A stretch of 48,891 nt of DNA from Saprospiraceae bacterium (GTDB taxonomy: Bacteria > Bacteroidota > Bacteroidia > Chitinophagales > Saprospiraceae), in the NCBI GenBank assembly GCA_020846655.1, contig JADLDL010000193.1, positions 1 to 48,891 of the forward strand. The letters are read 5' to 3'. The notes under the pieces were generated by a model, which saw nothing but the letters and a program-made list of their open reading frames with translations, searched no databases and was not told the origin of the DNA. The position numbers and the translations under genes were made by a program. Below are positions 36,026 to 45,850 of this stretch, piece by piece (within the stretch, counting starts at the first letter, position 1; each line of letters opens with the position of its first letter).

Positions 36026-39000
36026 CTATCGCAAAACGGTGATATCGCCGTGCCGTGGCTTTTGCCGTTCGCCCTCGCACAAAATTTCCAGAATCCACAC
36101 ATACACATCCGAAGGCGCCGGCTTGCCGCCGGTAGTGCCATCCCAGGCCGCCGATGGGCCAAACGCCTCATACACTTTTTCACCCCAACGGTTATAAATA
36201 GCCAGGCGTTGCACAATTTCCACCCCTTCATACGGCACGGCTGTGAATACGTCGTTCACGCCGTCGCCATCCGGTGTAAAGGCGTTGGGCACCTGGAGCC
36301 GGTACGGATCGCAAGGCGGAAACGGCACCACGCGGTAAATCAGCGTATCGGTACAGCCATCGCCGTTCCACACCGTCAGGGTGTATTCGGTCGTGTCAAT
36401 CGGGGAGGCTACCGGGCTCTGGCAATCCGTGCAACTCAGGCTGTCGGCAGGACTCCAATGGTACTCTGCAAAGCCGTCGGGCCCGGGCAATACCACCGAA
36501 CCACCCAAAACAATATAAAACGTGTCGGGATCTGGTAAATCCGGCCGAGGCAAATCGGTGACCAGGACACAGTGCGTGCTGTCGCAACCCAGGCTGCTTT
36601 GAAACGCGCGGCAATACATGCCGGCAGCCGTCACCGGCTCGCCGAACACCTGTACCGTGTCGCCCACGCAGTGAGGCAATACTTCTTCGGTATTGGGCAC
36701 CAGCTCCAGCGTGAGAAACACAAGGCTGTCGCAGCCGTTGGCATTGGTAAACTGGTGCATATACGCGCCCGGCACCTCCGTTGGGGTACCAAACACATCG
36801 ACCGGCGTACCCTGGCAGGTACGCACCACGCCCAGATCGGTACTGTCGGCCGGCCACACCTCAACGGTCGCCGATGCGGTCGCCGAGCAACCGGCGGCAT
36901 CCGTCACCGTCACGGCATACAGGCTGCTTTGTGTGGGTTGCACCGTTTGGGTCGCCTCAGCAGGGTTGTCAATGCCGGGCCCCGACCACTGCCAGGTACT
37001 GGCAGCGGTGGTGCTCAAAAACACCGGCTCGCCCACACACACGATCGTATCCGGCGCCAACAGTGCCGGTATGGCATTGACCTGCACCGAAAACAAGCGT
37101 TTCACGGTGCAGATCGGCCCCACATCGGTTAGCGTAAAGGCAAAAAGCCCCGTTTGCGTGGGGGTAATCGAAAACTCCGGGCAATCGGTGCAGGGTATGC
37201 CGGCTTGCCCCGTCCAGGTGTAACTGTGCCCAATTTCGGCGGGGATACCCAGCTGCGCATTTTGCCCCAGGCAAATGCTTTGGGGGGCGTAACTGACCTG
37301 TTCGTTGCTCAAGGGAAATACCTGGTCCTGGCAGTCGCAATTTTCCAGCGCCGGCAGCACCAGGATCAGGCGGCAGATGTCGGCGCCCGGGAACGCATCG
37401 GGCAGGTTGAGGGCCAGGGTGCCGCCGGCCAGAATCGGGTCAGTCAGGGTGCTATCCAACAAAAGCACATCACCCGGCGATTGTTTGCCGTTGCCGTCTA
37501 CATCGTGGTAGATCCGGTACACCAGGGCGTTGATCGGATAGGAGTTGTTGTTTTGGAAAATAAGTCCAAGGTCAACCAAACCGTCGGGGCCGGTCGAAAT
37601 GCTGTAGGAGCCGAGGGTAAGATCCGGATCGTTGGCCGGAAAGGTGTACGACGAGGAGCCCGTAGCCGCAAACACCGAACAATTGGCCTGGATGGTTGGG
37701 CAAAATGCCGAGGTACTTTGCCGGGTTTGGGCCTGTACGGTGGCGCCCAGGCAATTGGCCTGTTCGCTGGTGCGTACGACCAGCGTAAACGACACGCCCG
37801 TATTGGCCGGCAAGCCAATGGGCAGAGCCCAACGCAATACCGAACCGTCGATATAGGGCTCTCCGGCTACGGCATTGTTGCCCGGTGCATAGGAGCCCGG
37901 CACATAGGTGTATCCGGCCGGTAAGCTCAGGTAAACACTGTCGCCGGGTTCGGCGGCGCCCACGAGCAGGAGGTTGACTGCCAGGGTTCGTTGTTCGGCA
38001 CAAAGGACGGGGCCGCTTCCAGCGGGTTCGGAGATGCCGATTTGCACTCCATAGGCCGGCACTACTCCTTCCACGGGCAGTGGTGGGCTGGCCTTGCGCA
38101 GGGTATTGGTCAGTTTTCCACAGGACCATTCGGCGCGGGCGCCAAAAATCAGTTGGGCATTCGACACCACGCCGCATTCAGCCTGCACTTTAAACCGGAT
38201 TTGCAGGCTGCTGTTGGGCTCGTTTACGCCTGCCAGGCCCTCGGTTGCGAGCACGGTTTGCAGGGCAGCAAGATTCCATTCCAGTACGCTGCCGCCAACG
38301 GCCACCGGATTCGGAATATTGACAAACGCGCTGCCTGTCGGGAATGCCAGTTGGCAACTGTTGGGCACCAATTGGAAGCCAGGCGGCAGTTCGATCGACA
38401 CAAAGGGCTTGTAGGCATAGCCCAGGTCGGCGTTGAACACCTCGAAGACGATATAATCCGAGGTGTCGCAGAGCGGCGCCTGGGTAGGCATTTGTTTCAG
38501 ATCCAGTTCGATCTCGGGGTTGAGCGGCCGAAACAAGAGTTCGAGGGTGTCGCGGCCACAGGTGCTGGGGCTCGGTTGCAGGTAGGGCGTGCAATCCCAG
38601 CCGTAAATCAGCAGGAGCCGCTGAGGGTCGCAGGTTTTGTTCCGGGCATTCAGGCGCAGGTTTTTTACCCCGAACACCGGCAAGGTCCCCAATTGGAAAA
38701 TACCGTTGGCCGGCGTGATCGTCGTGCCGGGCAGCACGGTGAGGCTGATGTTTTCCAGGCCGCCTTCCGGATTGACCAGTTGTACATAATAATTCGGCGC
38801 GTTCACGGGGGCCAGGTTGTGGATTTCCACATCCGCGCTGACCGCCGGCGTGGGGAAGTCCAGCACCAACTCGCTCGTCGTCATGGTGTCGCGAGGGTGG
38901 TTGCTGTAAAATCCAATTTTGTTTTTCAAGACCCGGATCACCGTATCGGGCGTAACCATGCCATTGGGGAATGCGAGCAATACCTCCTGAAAAGAAGAAT

Positions 39001-41986
39001 CGGGGTCTGAAAACTGACACAGTGGGGCAAACACGATTTTAGTGCGCAGCGCATACCCCTCGTCGGGCGGGTCTACGTAGGCCGGGCCAAAATCGATAAC
39101 CAGAAAAGTGTCTTGTTCAACAACAAAGGGCAGTGGCAGGTTGGAAAGAAAGGGCACGCTTTCCTGCAAACGCAGGAAACTCAGTTCTACCGAAAGTGGA
39201 GTGACGCCTTTGGGGATTTCCAGGCGGTATTGGCCCACCTTGGCCAGGGGCCGCACCTCGTAGGGGAACATGTTTTCCCGGGCAATCCGGGTGTTGTAGG
39301 AAAAAGGTCTGGTCTCTGTGGAGTTGGTACAGGGGTAAATGTTAAATACATTTTGCGACAAGGAATCCAGGTACCCCGAATATTGAAACATGAGCGTGTC
39401 CAGTGCCCGGTAGTTGTAAAAACGGTAGTTCAGGTTGCTGTTATATCCCATTTCAAAATTGATGAGCGGCGGGTTGTGCTGCTGCGAATACGGAACATAG
39501 TTGAGGTCCAGTTTCAGGTCTACCTGCAAGCGAACCGAATCGCCGGCCCCCAGCAAAAAGCCGGTCGGCAAGTAGCCCGCATCTGCCAGTTGAGTCATAT
39601 TGGGCACAAACGGGTAGTTCATGGTGGCGAGTTGGTCAATGGCGGGTGTCGGCTTGAAATTGACCGGTGTAACGATGCCGTAGAACTTCTGGTCATCGGT
39701 CGGGAAAGCCTCAATTGGGCACAAATACATTTTTTGCTCGCTGGAATCCCAAATACTGATCGTCGCACCGGCCACCCGGATCAAATCTTTGGCCACAATC
39801 AGCCGTGCGGCATCGCCTTGCGATGGGCCTATGGGGAACGTATCGAAAGCGCCGCCGTGGCCGAAATCGCTGTAAATAATTTCGGTAAATAACTGGTAAA
39901 ACAGTTTGTTGATGCTGTCGCCGCACAGGATTTTTGTCGACAAAATACTCCGCAGGGTATCGCCCGGCAAAAAGCGGTCGCGCCGCACTTTGTCCAGGTT
40001 CAGGATACCAGTTGGGTCGGCGTGCCGGTTGTTGTCGTTGTCGGCCAGATCGTAGTTGAGCCGGTAGGCTTCGCGGTGTTCCCGCGCCCTGAAGCAAGCA
40101 GGGAAACCGACAGGAGGGACCGGGCCATCAGGGATTAGTAGCGTATCGGGCGCCGGGCAAGTGCTGCGCAAGATGGAAGAGTCACAGCTCACCGGCGCAC
40201 AATCGAGGCTGCCTAAGGAGTCGAGCAGCAGCCCGGCCCTGTTGCGCAGGATGTAGCCAAAATTGGTACAGGAATCGGGTACGAAAATCTCAAAACTCCG
40301 GTCGGGCCCCGGGTACCCGAAGCCCAGGAACTTCAGCGCACTGCTGTCGGAACAGATGTTTTTCAGGCAAAATTTCAGCGTACCGGAGTCGGCTGGCAGC
40401 GGCAAGGGGTAAGCCAGGGTCACCCGGGTAAATTTCTCGGCGGCGAAGGTGTCGATCGTGAACCGGACGGGGTTGAGCCCCGAGAGTACCGGCTGGCAAC
40501 TGTCGTCCCAAAACAGCCCCCTGGGCAAATCCAGTTCGAGGGCCAGGTAGCCGGTATCAGACAGCAGCCGGTTGGATTGTAGCTTGTAAAACAAGGAGTA
40601 GGTTTCGTTGTCCGCCAGGCATTCGCCAATTTGGTAGCTCACAAAACCGGTCACCCGGTCGCCGGGTTTGGGTGCAAATTGCACCGTATCGGCCGCCAGA
40701 AATTTGCCAACCGGACAAGGAATGTTGTAAAAATAATTCATGTACACCACCGGCAAATCCTGGTAGCAGGGCGCGTCGCAGTAGTAATTGTCAAACGTAA
40801 TATCAAAGGTGTCGTGCCCCAGCATTTCGGGAAAAAACAGGGTTATTTTGCCGGCATACACCTTGTTGCAAACCGTCATGGTATCATTGGAGGCCAGGTT
40901 CGGATTGATCTGTTGGACGCTGCCATCGGTTCGGTGGACGCGGAACGAGCTCTTGTCCATCCCCAGGATGGGTGGCGCTTCCGAGCGGAATTGGAGGATG
41001 ATGTTGGTTGCCGGCGCCGGGCCTTCGTTGACCACCCGGAGTTTCATGGTATGTGGTTTTTCCGCGCAAACATCCCAGGGCAGGGCATATTGCGGCGTGA
41101 AAACCAGTTTGGGCTGGTATTGCGACGGCAAAATGCGCACGTCGGCGCGGGTGCTGTCGCCCTGGCAGGGTGCTTGGGTGGGCGTGCAACTCCACTCGGC
41201 GATGAGTTTGGAGCGGCACAAAAAACTCGGAATGCCGCAGTCGGTGATCGTGATTTTTTCCTCAATCAGAATGGTTTCTCCAAATTCGAACAAACTGTCC
41301 TGGTCGCCAAAGGCTTTGAAAAAATTGCCATCAAAATACGCCGAGTAGGCCGTGGGGGTGTTTTGTTCGTTCAGGGCGCCCGCCACCTGAATGTCGATGC
41401 CGGCAGGGTGCAGGTCGCGGATAAACAAATGTTGCACCGCCCCGAGGCGGGTATTGCGCACATGCAGGGTGCGGACCACCATTTCTCCTTTTTCACCAGA
41501 TACTGAATCGTTGTCCACTTGGGTAATGACCAGCAGGCTGGTTTGGATCTGGAATTTGGTGGTTGTCAATTGCTCGGTAATCGTTCCGGCCCGCACCCGC
41601 AGCAGCACACTGAACAATTGGGCTGAATTGATGGCTTCTACCAGGCCGCAGGCGGCGTAGAGCTGTACGCGTACCGTCAGCAATGCGCCAGGGGCCAGGG
41701 CGCCGAGGCTGAGAATGGGGTTGTTGGGTGTGGAAATACTGAATTCTGTGGCGCCTGAGGCGCTACCGGGCAGGTATTCCAGCCCGGAGGGCAATTCCAG
41801 GTCGAGAAAAGCGAGCGGGATAGCGCTCCCGGTGTTGTTCTGTACCTGGATCAGCATCGTATCGGCCGAGCATACGAGCAGCTGGTCGGGGTTTTGATAG
41901 GTAATGTTGATGTTCTGGGAAAAAAGGGACGAAAAGGAGGTAGCCAGCAGGCTGGCCGCTACCAAGGCGAGCAGGTGTTTGAACAT
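36026..41986 (-). CDS. Giant secreted protein with gliding-motility C-terminal domain
   Basis: The 1986-residue protein has a signal peptide (MFKHLLALVAASLLATSFSSLFSQ) and a long body of repeated DUF11/bacterial-Ig-like beta domains (phrases such as LDLELPSGLEYLPGS, VSIELPPGFQLVPNS, YVPGSYAPGNN). Near the C-terminus come Ig/PKD-like modules (WQWSGPG, YHWSPADSLSCTDC). It ends with the gliding-motility-associated domain (from about 1895: PNAFTPDGDGVNDVF, IYNRWGEKVYE, SDVYVWIL), a type IX secretion signal of the second class. It is likely a cell-surface adhesin or matrix protein. Many Asp/Cys pairs occur; no enzyme domain is seen. It is transcribed alone on the minus strand. Confidence 0.9.
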   Translation of the reverse strand: MFKHLLALVAASLLATSFSSLFSQNINITYQNPDQLLVCSADTMLIQVQNNTGSAIPLAFLDLELPSGLEYLPGSASGATEFSISTPNNPILSLGALAPGALLTVRVQLYAACGLVEAINSAQLFSVLLRVRAGTITEQLTTTKFQIQTSLLVITQVDNDSVSGEKGEMVVRTLHVRNTRLGAVQHLFIRDLHPAGIDIQVAGALNEQNTPTAYSAYFDGNFFKAFGDQDSLFEFGETILIEEKITITDCGIPSFLCRSKLIAEWSCTPTQAPCQGDSTRADVRILPSQYQPKLVFTPQYALPWDVCAEKPHTMKLRVVNEGPAPATNIILQFRSEAPPILGMDKSSFRVHRTDGSVQQINPNLASNDTMTVCNKVYAGKITLFFPEMLGHDTFDITFDNYYCDAPCYQDLPVVYMNYFYNIPCPVGKFLAADTVQFAPKPGDRVTGFVSYQIGECLADNETYSLFYKLQSNRLLSDTGYLALELDLPRGLFWDDSCQPVLSGLNPVRFTIDTFAAEKFTRVTLAYPLPLPADSGTLKFCLKNICSDSSALKFLGFGYPGPDRSFEIFVPDSCTNFGYILRNRAGLLLDSLGSLDCAPVSCDSSILRSTCPAPDTLLIPDGPVPPVGFPACFRAREHREAYRLNYDLADNDNNRHADPTGILNLDKVRRDRFLPGDTLRSILSTKILCGDSINKLFYQLFTEIIYSDFGHGGAFDTFPIGPSQGDAARLIVAKDLIRVAGATISIWDSSEQKMYLCPIEAFPTDDQKFYGIVTPVNFKPTPAIDQLATMNYPFVPNMTQLADAGYLPTGFLLGAGDSVRLQVDLKLDLNYVPYSQQHNPPLINFEMGYNSNLNYRFYNYRALDTLMFQYSGYLDSLSQNVFNIYPCTNSTETRPFSYNTRIARENMFPYEVRPLAKVGQYRLEIPKGVTPLSVELSFLRLQESVPFLSNLPLPFVVEQDTFLVIDFGPAYVDPPDEGYALRTKIVFAPLCQFSDPDSSFQEVLLAFPNGMVTPDTVIRVLKNKIGFYSNHPRDTMTTSELVLDFPTPAVSADVEIHNLAPVNAPNYYVQLVNPEGGLENISLTVLPGTTITPANGIFQLGTLPVFGVKNLRLNARNKTCDPQRLLLIYGWDCTPYLQPSPSTCGRDTLELLFRPLNPEIELDLKQMPTQAPLCDTSDYIVFEVFNADLGYAYKPFVSIELPPGFQLVPNSCQLAFPTGSAFVNIPNPVAVGGSVLEWNLAALQTVLATEGLAGVNEPNSSLQIRFKVQAECGVVSNAQLIFGARAEWSCGKLTNTLRKASPPLPVEGVVPAYGVQIGISEPAGSGPVLCAEQRTLAVNLLLVGAAEPGDSVYLSLPAGYTYVPGSYAPGNNAVAGEPYIDGSVLRWALPIGLPANTGVSFTLVVRTSEQANCLGATVQAQTRQSTSAFCPTIQANCSVFAATGSSSYTFPANDPDLTLGSYSISTGPDGLVDLGLIFQNNNSYPINALVYRIYHDVDGNGKQSPGDVLLLDSTLTDPILAGGTLALNLPDAFPGADICRLILVLPALENCDCQDQVFPLSNEQVSYAPQSICLGQNAQLGIPAEIGHSYTWTGQAGIPCTDCPEFSITPTQTGLFAFTLTDVGPICTVKRLFSVQVNAIPALLAPDTIVCVGEPVFLSTTAASTWQWSGPGIDNPAEATQTVQPTQSSLYAVTVTDAAGCSATASATVEVWPADSTDLGVVRTCQGTPVDVFGTPTEVPGAYMHQFTNANGCDSLVFLTLELVPNTEEVLPHCVGDTVQVFGEPVTAAGMYCRAFQSSLGCDSTHCVLVTDLPRPDLPDPDTFYIVLGGSVVLPGPDGFAEYHWSPADSLSCTDCQSPVASPIDTTEYTLTVWNGDGCTDTLIYRVVPFPPCDPYRLQVPNAFTPDGDGVNDVFTAVPYEGVEIVQRLAIYNRWGEKVYEAFGPSAAWDGTTGGKPAPSDVYVWILEILCEGERQKPRHGDITVLR

Positions 41987-42233
41987 GGGATCACAGAGGA
42001 TTAAGGTTGGGTGAAATAATTTGGTTCAAATATAGCAGTGTTTGGCACAAAAACAGGCAATCCGATCCGGGGGAGCGTTTATTTCATCAGCCAGTCAAAA
42101 GGAAATTGTTGTCAACTCTGCCTCGCACGGGTAGATACTGTTTTGGGGTAAATCGCTGCTGCATCGTGCAGGGCTTGAGTACCACGATGGCAATTGTGTG
42201 GGGCCGGCAGACAAACAGAAAAAGCGGATTCGG

Positions 42234-43685
42234 TTAATCGCCGTCCAATTTTTCCAGCAACCATTCGCGGGCAACGATTTGGGGGGTGGATTTTATTTCC
42301 TCGATCAGGCGCAGGCGTTTGTGGCTCTTTTTTTGCCAGCCATACTTGATAATTTTATCCAGTTTGCGCAAAAAATTCAGGTTGCGTTCTTTGACGTTGG
42401 AGGCCAGGCTGGAGCGCCGGATTTTCTGGTCAAGGGCTTTCATGCGGGGCGCCAACAATTCCTGTTGGGTTTCATAGAAGATTTTAATCAGGAGCAGGTC
42501 GGCGGTAATGCTTGTTCCGGGATGTTCAAAGTGGCGGTAGACCAGGGTGTTTTGTGCTTCGTCGTATTGCCCGAGATGGTATTGGTATTCGGCAAGGTTG
42601 AGGCTGTAAATTTCGGAAGCAAAGCGGGTGCCTCCGATGCGATCTGGTGTGTGGGTGTCGAGAAAATGTTTGACCCACCCCGTCTTGTTGAGTTTGAGGG
42701 CAAAAATGATGAGGTTGCGAAAGGCGGTGAACGGAATTTTGCCATCGATGTAGAAATACCCTTTTTGCAGATGCTCGTTGTACAGGTCAAATACCTGGGA
42801 ACGGGTTTGCTCGTCGCCTCGCTGCTGGTATTGTTGAAGGATAAAAATCCGGCTGTAGGTTTTTAAACTTTTGAATTGTTCCAGTGGAATAGTGTGCTGG
42901 TGTGCGTCCAGCAGGTGTTCCAAGGTTTCCAATTGGTCGGCTTGGGCCGGGTTGCGCAACACTTGCAAGATAGTCCTGTAAATGCGGTGTTGCGGGGTAT
43001 CGAGCGGTCCGTTGGCATCCGAAAGCGCCCAAATGGTATCTTCCAGTAGTTGAGTAGGGATTGGGTCTATTTCCGCCCGGTTCCGCTGGTGTTCCAGGCC
43101 GCAACTGATTTCCAAGCGTTTTATGCTGTAATACAAATCCAGATTTGCCTGCATGGCTTGCAGGTTTACATCGTTGTCCGTCGAATTGTACAAACCCCGG
43201 AAGAGTTGCTCCTCTTCCTCGATTTGGAATTGCCGGTGGAAAAAAGCGGCATCGCGGTAGGGTAGGGTAGCCTGGTTTTTCCGGATGTTTTGCATCGTTT
43301 GCCAAAACCGCTCTTCCAAACCGGCATTCCGGTAAAAAGCAGCCAGGGCCAATTGGCCGGCAGGCTCATCGGCTTTTGTTTCGGTGGCCCGCTGGCTGAG
43401 GTATTGCCGAACCAATTGCCAGAGTTGGGAACTCAGGTCGTCAATAGGACCTTTGGTTTTTTGCTGAAAAGGCCGTTCCGGAAACATGTAGCGGGCGACG
43501 AACTCTTTTTCCAGCCGTGGGTGCTCCTCTTCGGCGCCGTACTCCAGGATATGGTCGTAGAGCCGCAACAGAGAATCGGTATTGACTCCAAAGTTGAAGT
43601 AGGGCGAGAGCAAAAACAGGCGTAGTTTTTTTTGTTCCGATTCATTGAGCCGTCTTAGAATTTCAAGCAGTTTCCGGTTCAACAT
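42234..43685 (-). CDS. Hypothetical helical protein (possible TPR-like repeats)
   Basis: The 483-residue protein is rich in Leu, Arg, Gln and Glu and reads as amphipathic helices throughout, starting MLNRKLLEILRRLNESEQKKL. Segments such as EFVARYMFPERPFQ and YNEHLQKGYFYIDGK look like paired helices, so a tetratricopeptide-like superhelix is possible. There is no signal peptide, so it is probably cytoplasmic. I do not recognise the family. Its divergent neighbour is a type IX cargo gene. Confidence 0.7.
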   Translation of the reverse strand: MLNRKLLEILRRLNESEQKKLRLFLLSPYFNFGVNTDSLLRLYDHILEYGAEEEHPRLEKEFVARYMFPERPFQQKTKGPIDDLSSQLWQLVRQYLSQRATETKADEPAGQLALAAFYRNAGLEERFWQTMQNIRKNQATLPYRDAAFFHRQFQIEEEEQLFRGLYNSTDNDVNLQAMQANLDLYYSIKRLEISCGLEHQRNRAEIDPIPTQLLEDTIWALSDANGPLDTPQHRIYRTILQVLRNPAQADQLETLEHLLDAHQHTIPLEQFKSLKTYSRIFILQQYQQRGDEQTRSQVFDLYNEHLQKGYFYIDGKIPFTAFRNLIIFALKLNKTGWVKHFLDTHTPDRIGGTRFASEIYSLNLAEYQYHLGQYDEAQNTLVYRHFEHPGTSITADLLLIKIFYETQQELLAPRMKALDQKIRRSSLASNVKERNLNFLRKLDKIIKYGWQKKSHKRLRLIEEIKSTPQIVAREWLLEKLDGD

Positions 43686-43813
43686 AGGGGGAAAACATCA
43701 AGGTTAGTGAAGCTGGTATTTCCGAAAAACGGAAAAAAATGTAGAAAAAATAGAACGCTATTGGTGAAAGATTTGTGGCAGAAAAATTCCTTTCCAAACA
43801 AATTTCACATTGT

Positions 43814-44959
43814 ATGAAACCTTTAGCCCTCTTTGTTGCTCTGTTTTTACTGTCCGGTTTGCCGGTGTTCTCGCTGCGTGCGGAAGTGCCTGGGCCTGCT
43901 ACAACATGCCCGGCGCCGGCGCCTACAAATGTAAGTGTGCTGTCGACCACCTCCAGTACGATTTCGCTGGTTTGGATCGGGCCGGCCAGTTCGGGGATTT
44001 ATTACGAAGTGAATGTGTACAACCTCACGACCAGCTCCGCACTACCTTCGGTGTTTACCACTTCGGAAAGCACGACAATATCTGGCCTGGCGCCCCAAAA
44101 TTGCTACGAATTTCAGGTGCGGGCGTCTTATTGCGGGTATTATAGCTTCGGTACCTGGTCTGTTCCGGAATCGTGTTGCACCGGTATCATTATCATTGAT
44201 GACTGGGCCGAACTGCCGGGTCCTGGCGAAGATGATCCCACCGTGGTGGATCTTAGACAACCAGGCGACATCTATTTGTGCCTTACCCGTTCCAACGCGG
44301 CGCCTCCGGAATTTAACAATACTATTGTTGCAGAATTTCGGTACAGCAACTCAGATGTACAAGTAGGCTTTGGGTTGAATGCCAGTTCCAATGATATCTA
44401 TTCGAATATCATTGCACAGATAGGGTCAAGTTTCTCGCTCAAATCCATCAGTACCGATCCTCCGATCATCCTCCTTAAGCACAACTCTACCCCCCTGGTA
44501 GAGATCGAATACTACGACTTGCATGCTCCCAATTCTTTCGATGTGTGGGCGGAGCTGCGTTTTGAGCGGCTTGCCAGTTTGCAGGCGTTCAACTATTGGG
44601 CAATGGACTGCCCGGGCTTTTCCATGCTGGGTAAGGAAACGCCTGACTGGCAGCCGATGCAATACACACACCCAGGGCATTTTCAGCGGCTAAAGCCCCT
44701 CACCGAACCTGTGCTCAGCCCCAATCCCTTCCGGCAGTCGGCTGCGTTTGATTTTGTGCTCGACCAGCCGGCGCCAGTGCAAATTGAGTTGTACGACGCA
44801 CTGGGCCGTCCGGTTCAGGTGGTTTGGCAGAATGCTGTGCAGGCCGCCGGCACCTATCGCGCTACCGTCGAGGGCGCCGGTTTACCCCCGGGACTGTATG
44901 TCCTGCACGTCACTATCGATGGGCAACGACAAGTGCTTCAGGTAGTGAAATCAGAATAA
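43814..44959 (+). CDS. Secreted fibronectin-III protein with type IX sorting domain
   Basis: The 381-residue protein starts at ATG 43814 (MKPLALFVALFLLSGL) with a signal peptide ending near LRAE. Residues 30-115 form a fibronectin type III domain (PTNVSVLSTTSSTISLVW, YYEVNVYN, YEFQVRASY). The middle part (120-300) is unassigned beta-rich sequence. The last 80 residues are a type IX sorting domain (LSPNPFRQSAAF, IELYDALGRPVQ, LPPGLYVLHV, ending LQVVKSE). It is likely exported and displayed or released. Confidence 0.85.
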   Translation: MKPLALFVALFLLSGLPVFSLRAEVPGPATTCPAPAPTNVSVLSTTSSTISLVWIGPASSGIYYEVNVYNLTTSSALPSVFTTSESTTISGLAPQNCYEFQVRASYCGYYSFGTWSVPESCCTGIIIIDDWAELPGPGEDDPTVVDLRQPGDIYLCLTRSNAAPPEFNNTIVAEFRYSNSDVQVGFGLNASSNDIYSNIIAQIGSSFSLKSISTDPPIILLKHNSTPLVEIEYYDLHAPNSFDVWAELRFERLASLQAFNYWAMDCPGFSMLGKETPDWQPMQYTHPGHFQRLKPLTEPVLSPNPFRQSAAFDFVLDQPAPVQIELYDALGRPVQVVWQNAVQAAGTYRATVEGAGLPPGLYVLHVTIDGQRQVLQVVKSE

Positions 44960-44983
44960 TTGAGAATTTTACAGGAAGTGTGA

Positions 44984-45026
44984 GGCTCCGGGTATTTCTG
45001 AAAGGAAAACAGCCGGGGCCTTTTTT
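44984..45026 (+). terminator. Terminator after the fibronectin-III gene
   Basis: Arms ggctccgg (44984-44991) and ccggggcc (45013-45020), with one G-T pair, are followed by six T. The loop is 21 bases. Confidence 0.75.
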
Positions 45027-45207
45027 ATTCTATAACCCGGGTTTCGAGGCATTCCAGACGCCAATTTTAACAGACCCGCTTTTCCGAAAATGGCCAAAAA
45101 ATGTGGTTGGACAGGCTTGTGCAGTCCCCGCACATTTGCCAACAGGATATGCCTCAGCAGCCTGTTTTATGGTGCCTTTCTTTCACGTTCAACTTATACT
45201 TACACCT

Positions 45208-45675
45208 ATGAAAAAAATCCTTTTTGCCCTCCCAGTCCTTGCTCTTGCTCTTTTCCTGAGTTTTTGCGCTAAAGAACAAAACCGACCAGTTGCCGCTGCC
45301 GCCAGCCCAGCCGAAACCGGTGCCGCCGAACGCGGCGGCGGGGGGGAGTCTGAAGCCTGTGATGTGACCATCACGGCTACCGGTACCGTGGAAGTGTGCG
45401 GCTTGTCGACCAACGGCCAGGCTTGCACCGATTGCTATAGCGTCAACCGGCCTGGCAGAGAAGTGGGCACCAACTTTTTCTACAGTCTCGTGCCGACCTA
45501 TCCCGATGTGCCCTTTAGCATTCGGAATACTGGCAATGCTACCGTCCAGGTGACGGTGAGCACGCCAGCGTTTGGTTGCGCAGTGTGGGTGTTGGCGCCC
45601 GGCGCATGCGAGCAGTTTGGTTTGGCCACAACGTGTTTGTTGTTCAGCACACGGCCCGGCTTCCCTTGCAAATAG
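45208..45675 (+). CDS. Cys-rich hypothetical lipoprotein
   Basis: The 155-residue protein begins at ATG 45208 (MKKILFALPVLALALFLSFC) with a lipoprotein-type signal; the residue before Cys20 is Phe, which is not the classic Ala/Gly/Ser. A Gly-rich linker (RGGGGES) precedes a domain with eight further Cys (EACD, EVCG, QACTDC, FGCAV, GACEQ, TTCLL, FPCK), likely in disulfides. The fold is unknown. It is followed by a strong terminator. Confidence 0.7.
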   Translation: MKKILFALPVLALALFLSFCAKEQNRPVAAAASPAETGAAERGGGGESEACDVTITATGTVEVCGLSTNGQACTDCYSVNRPGREVGTNFFYSLVPTYPDVPFSIRNTGNATVQVTVSTPAFGCAVWVLAPGACEQFGLATTCLLFSTRPGFPCK

Positions 45676-45702
45676 TAGATGTTCAGTCTCAAGACAAATT
45701 TG

Positions 45703-45740
45703 CTGCCCTGCCGGTGTATTACCGGCAGGGCAGTTTTGTT
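45703..45740 (+). terminator. Strong intrinsic terminator
   Basis: Perfect 13-bp arms 45703-45715 and 45721-45733 with a 5-base loop, followed by ttttgtt. It ends the transcript of the Cys-rich lipoprotein gene. Confidence 0.88.
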
Positions 45741-45850
45741 GTGCGCCCGGGCACTGCGACGGTTTTGCGGCAAGGATCCTGCGACAATAAAAATCATCCA
45801 GCCTCAGGATTTTTTTCAACCCAAGCACGGGTCGGGCCGGAATGGGACCT

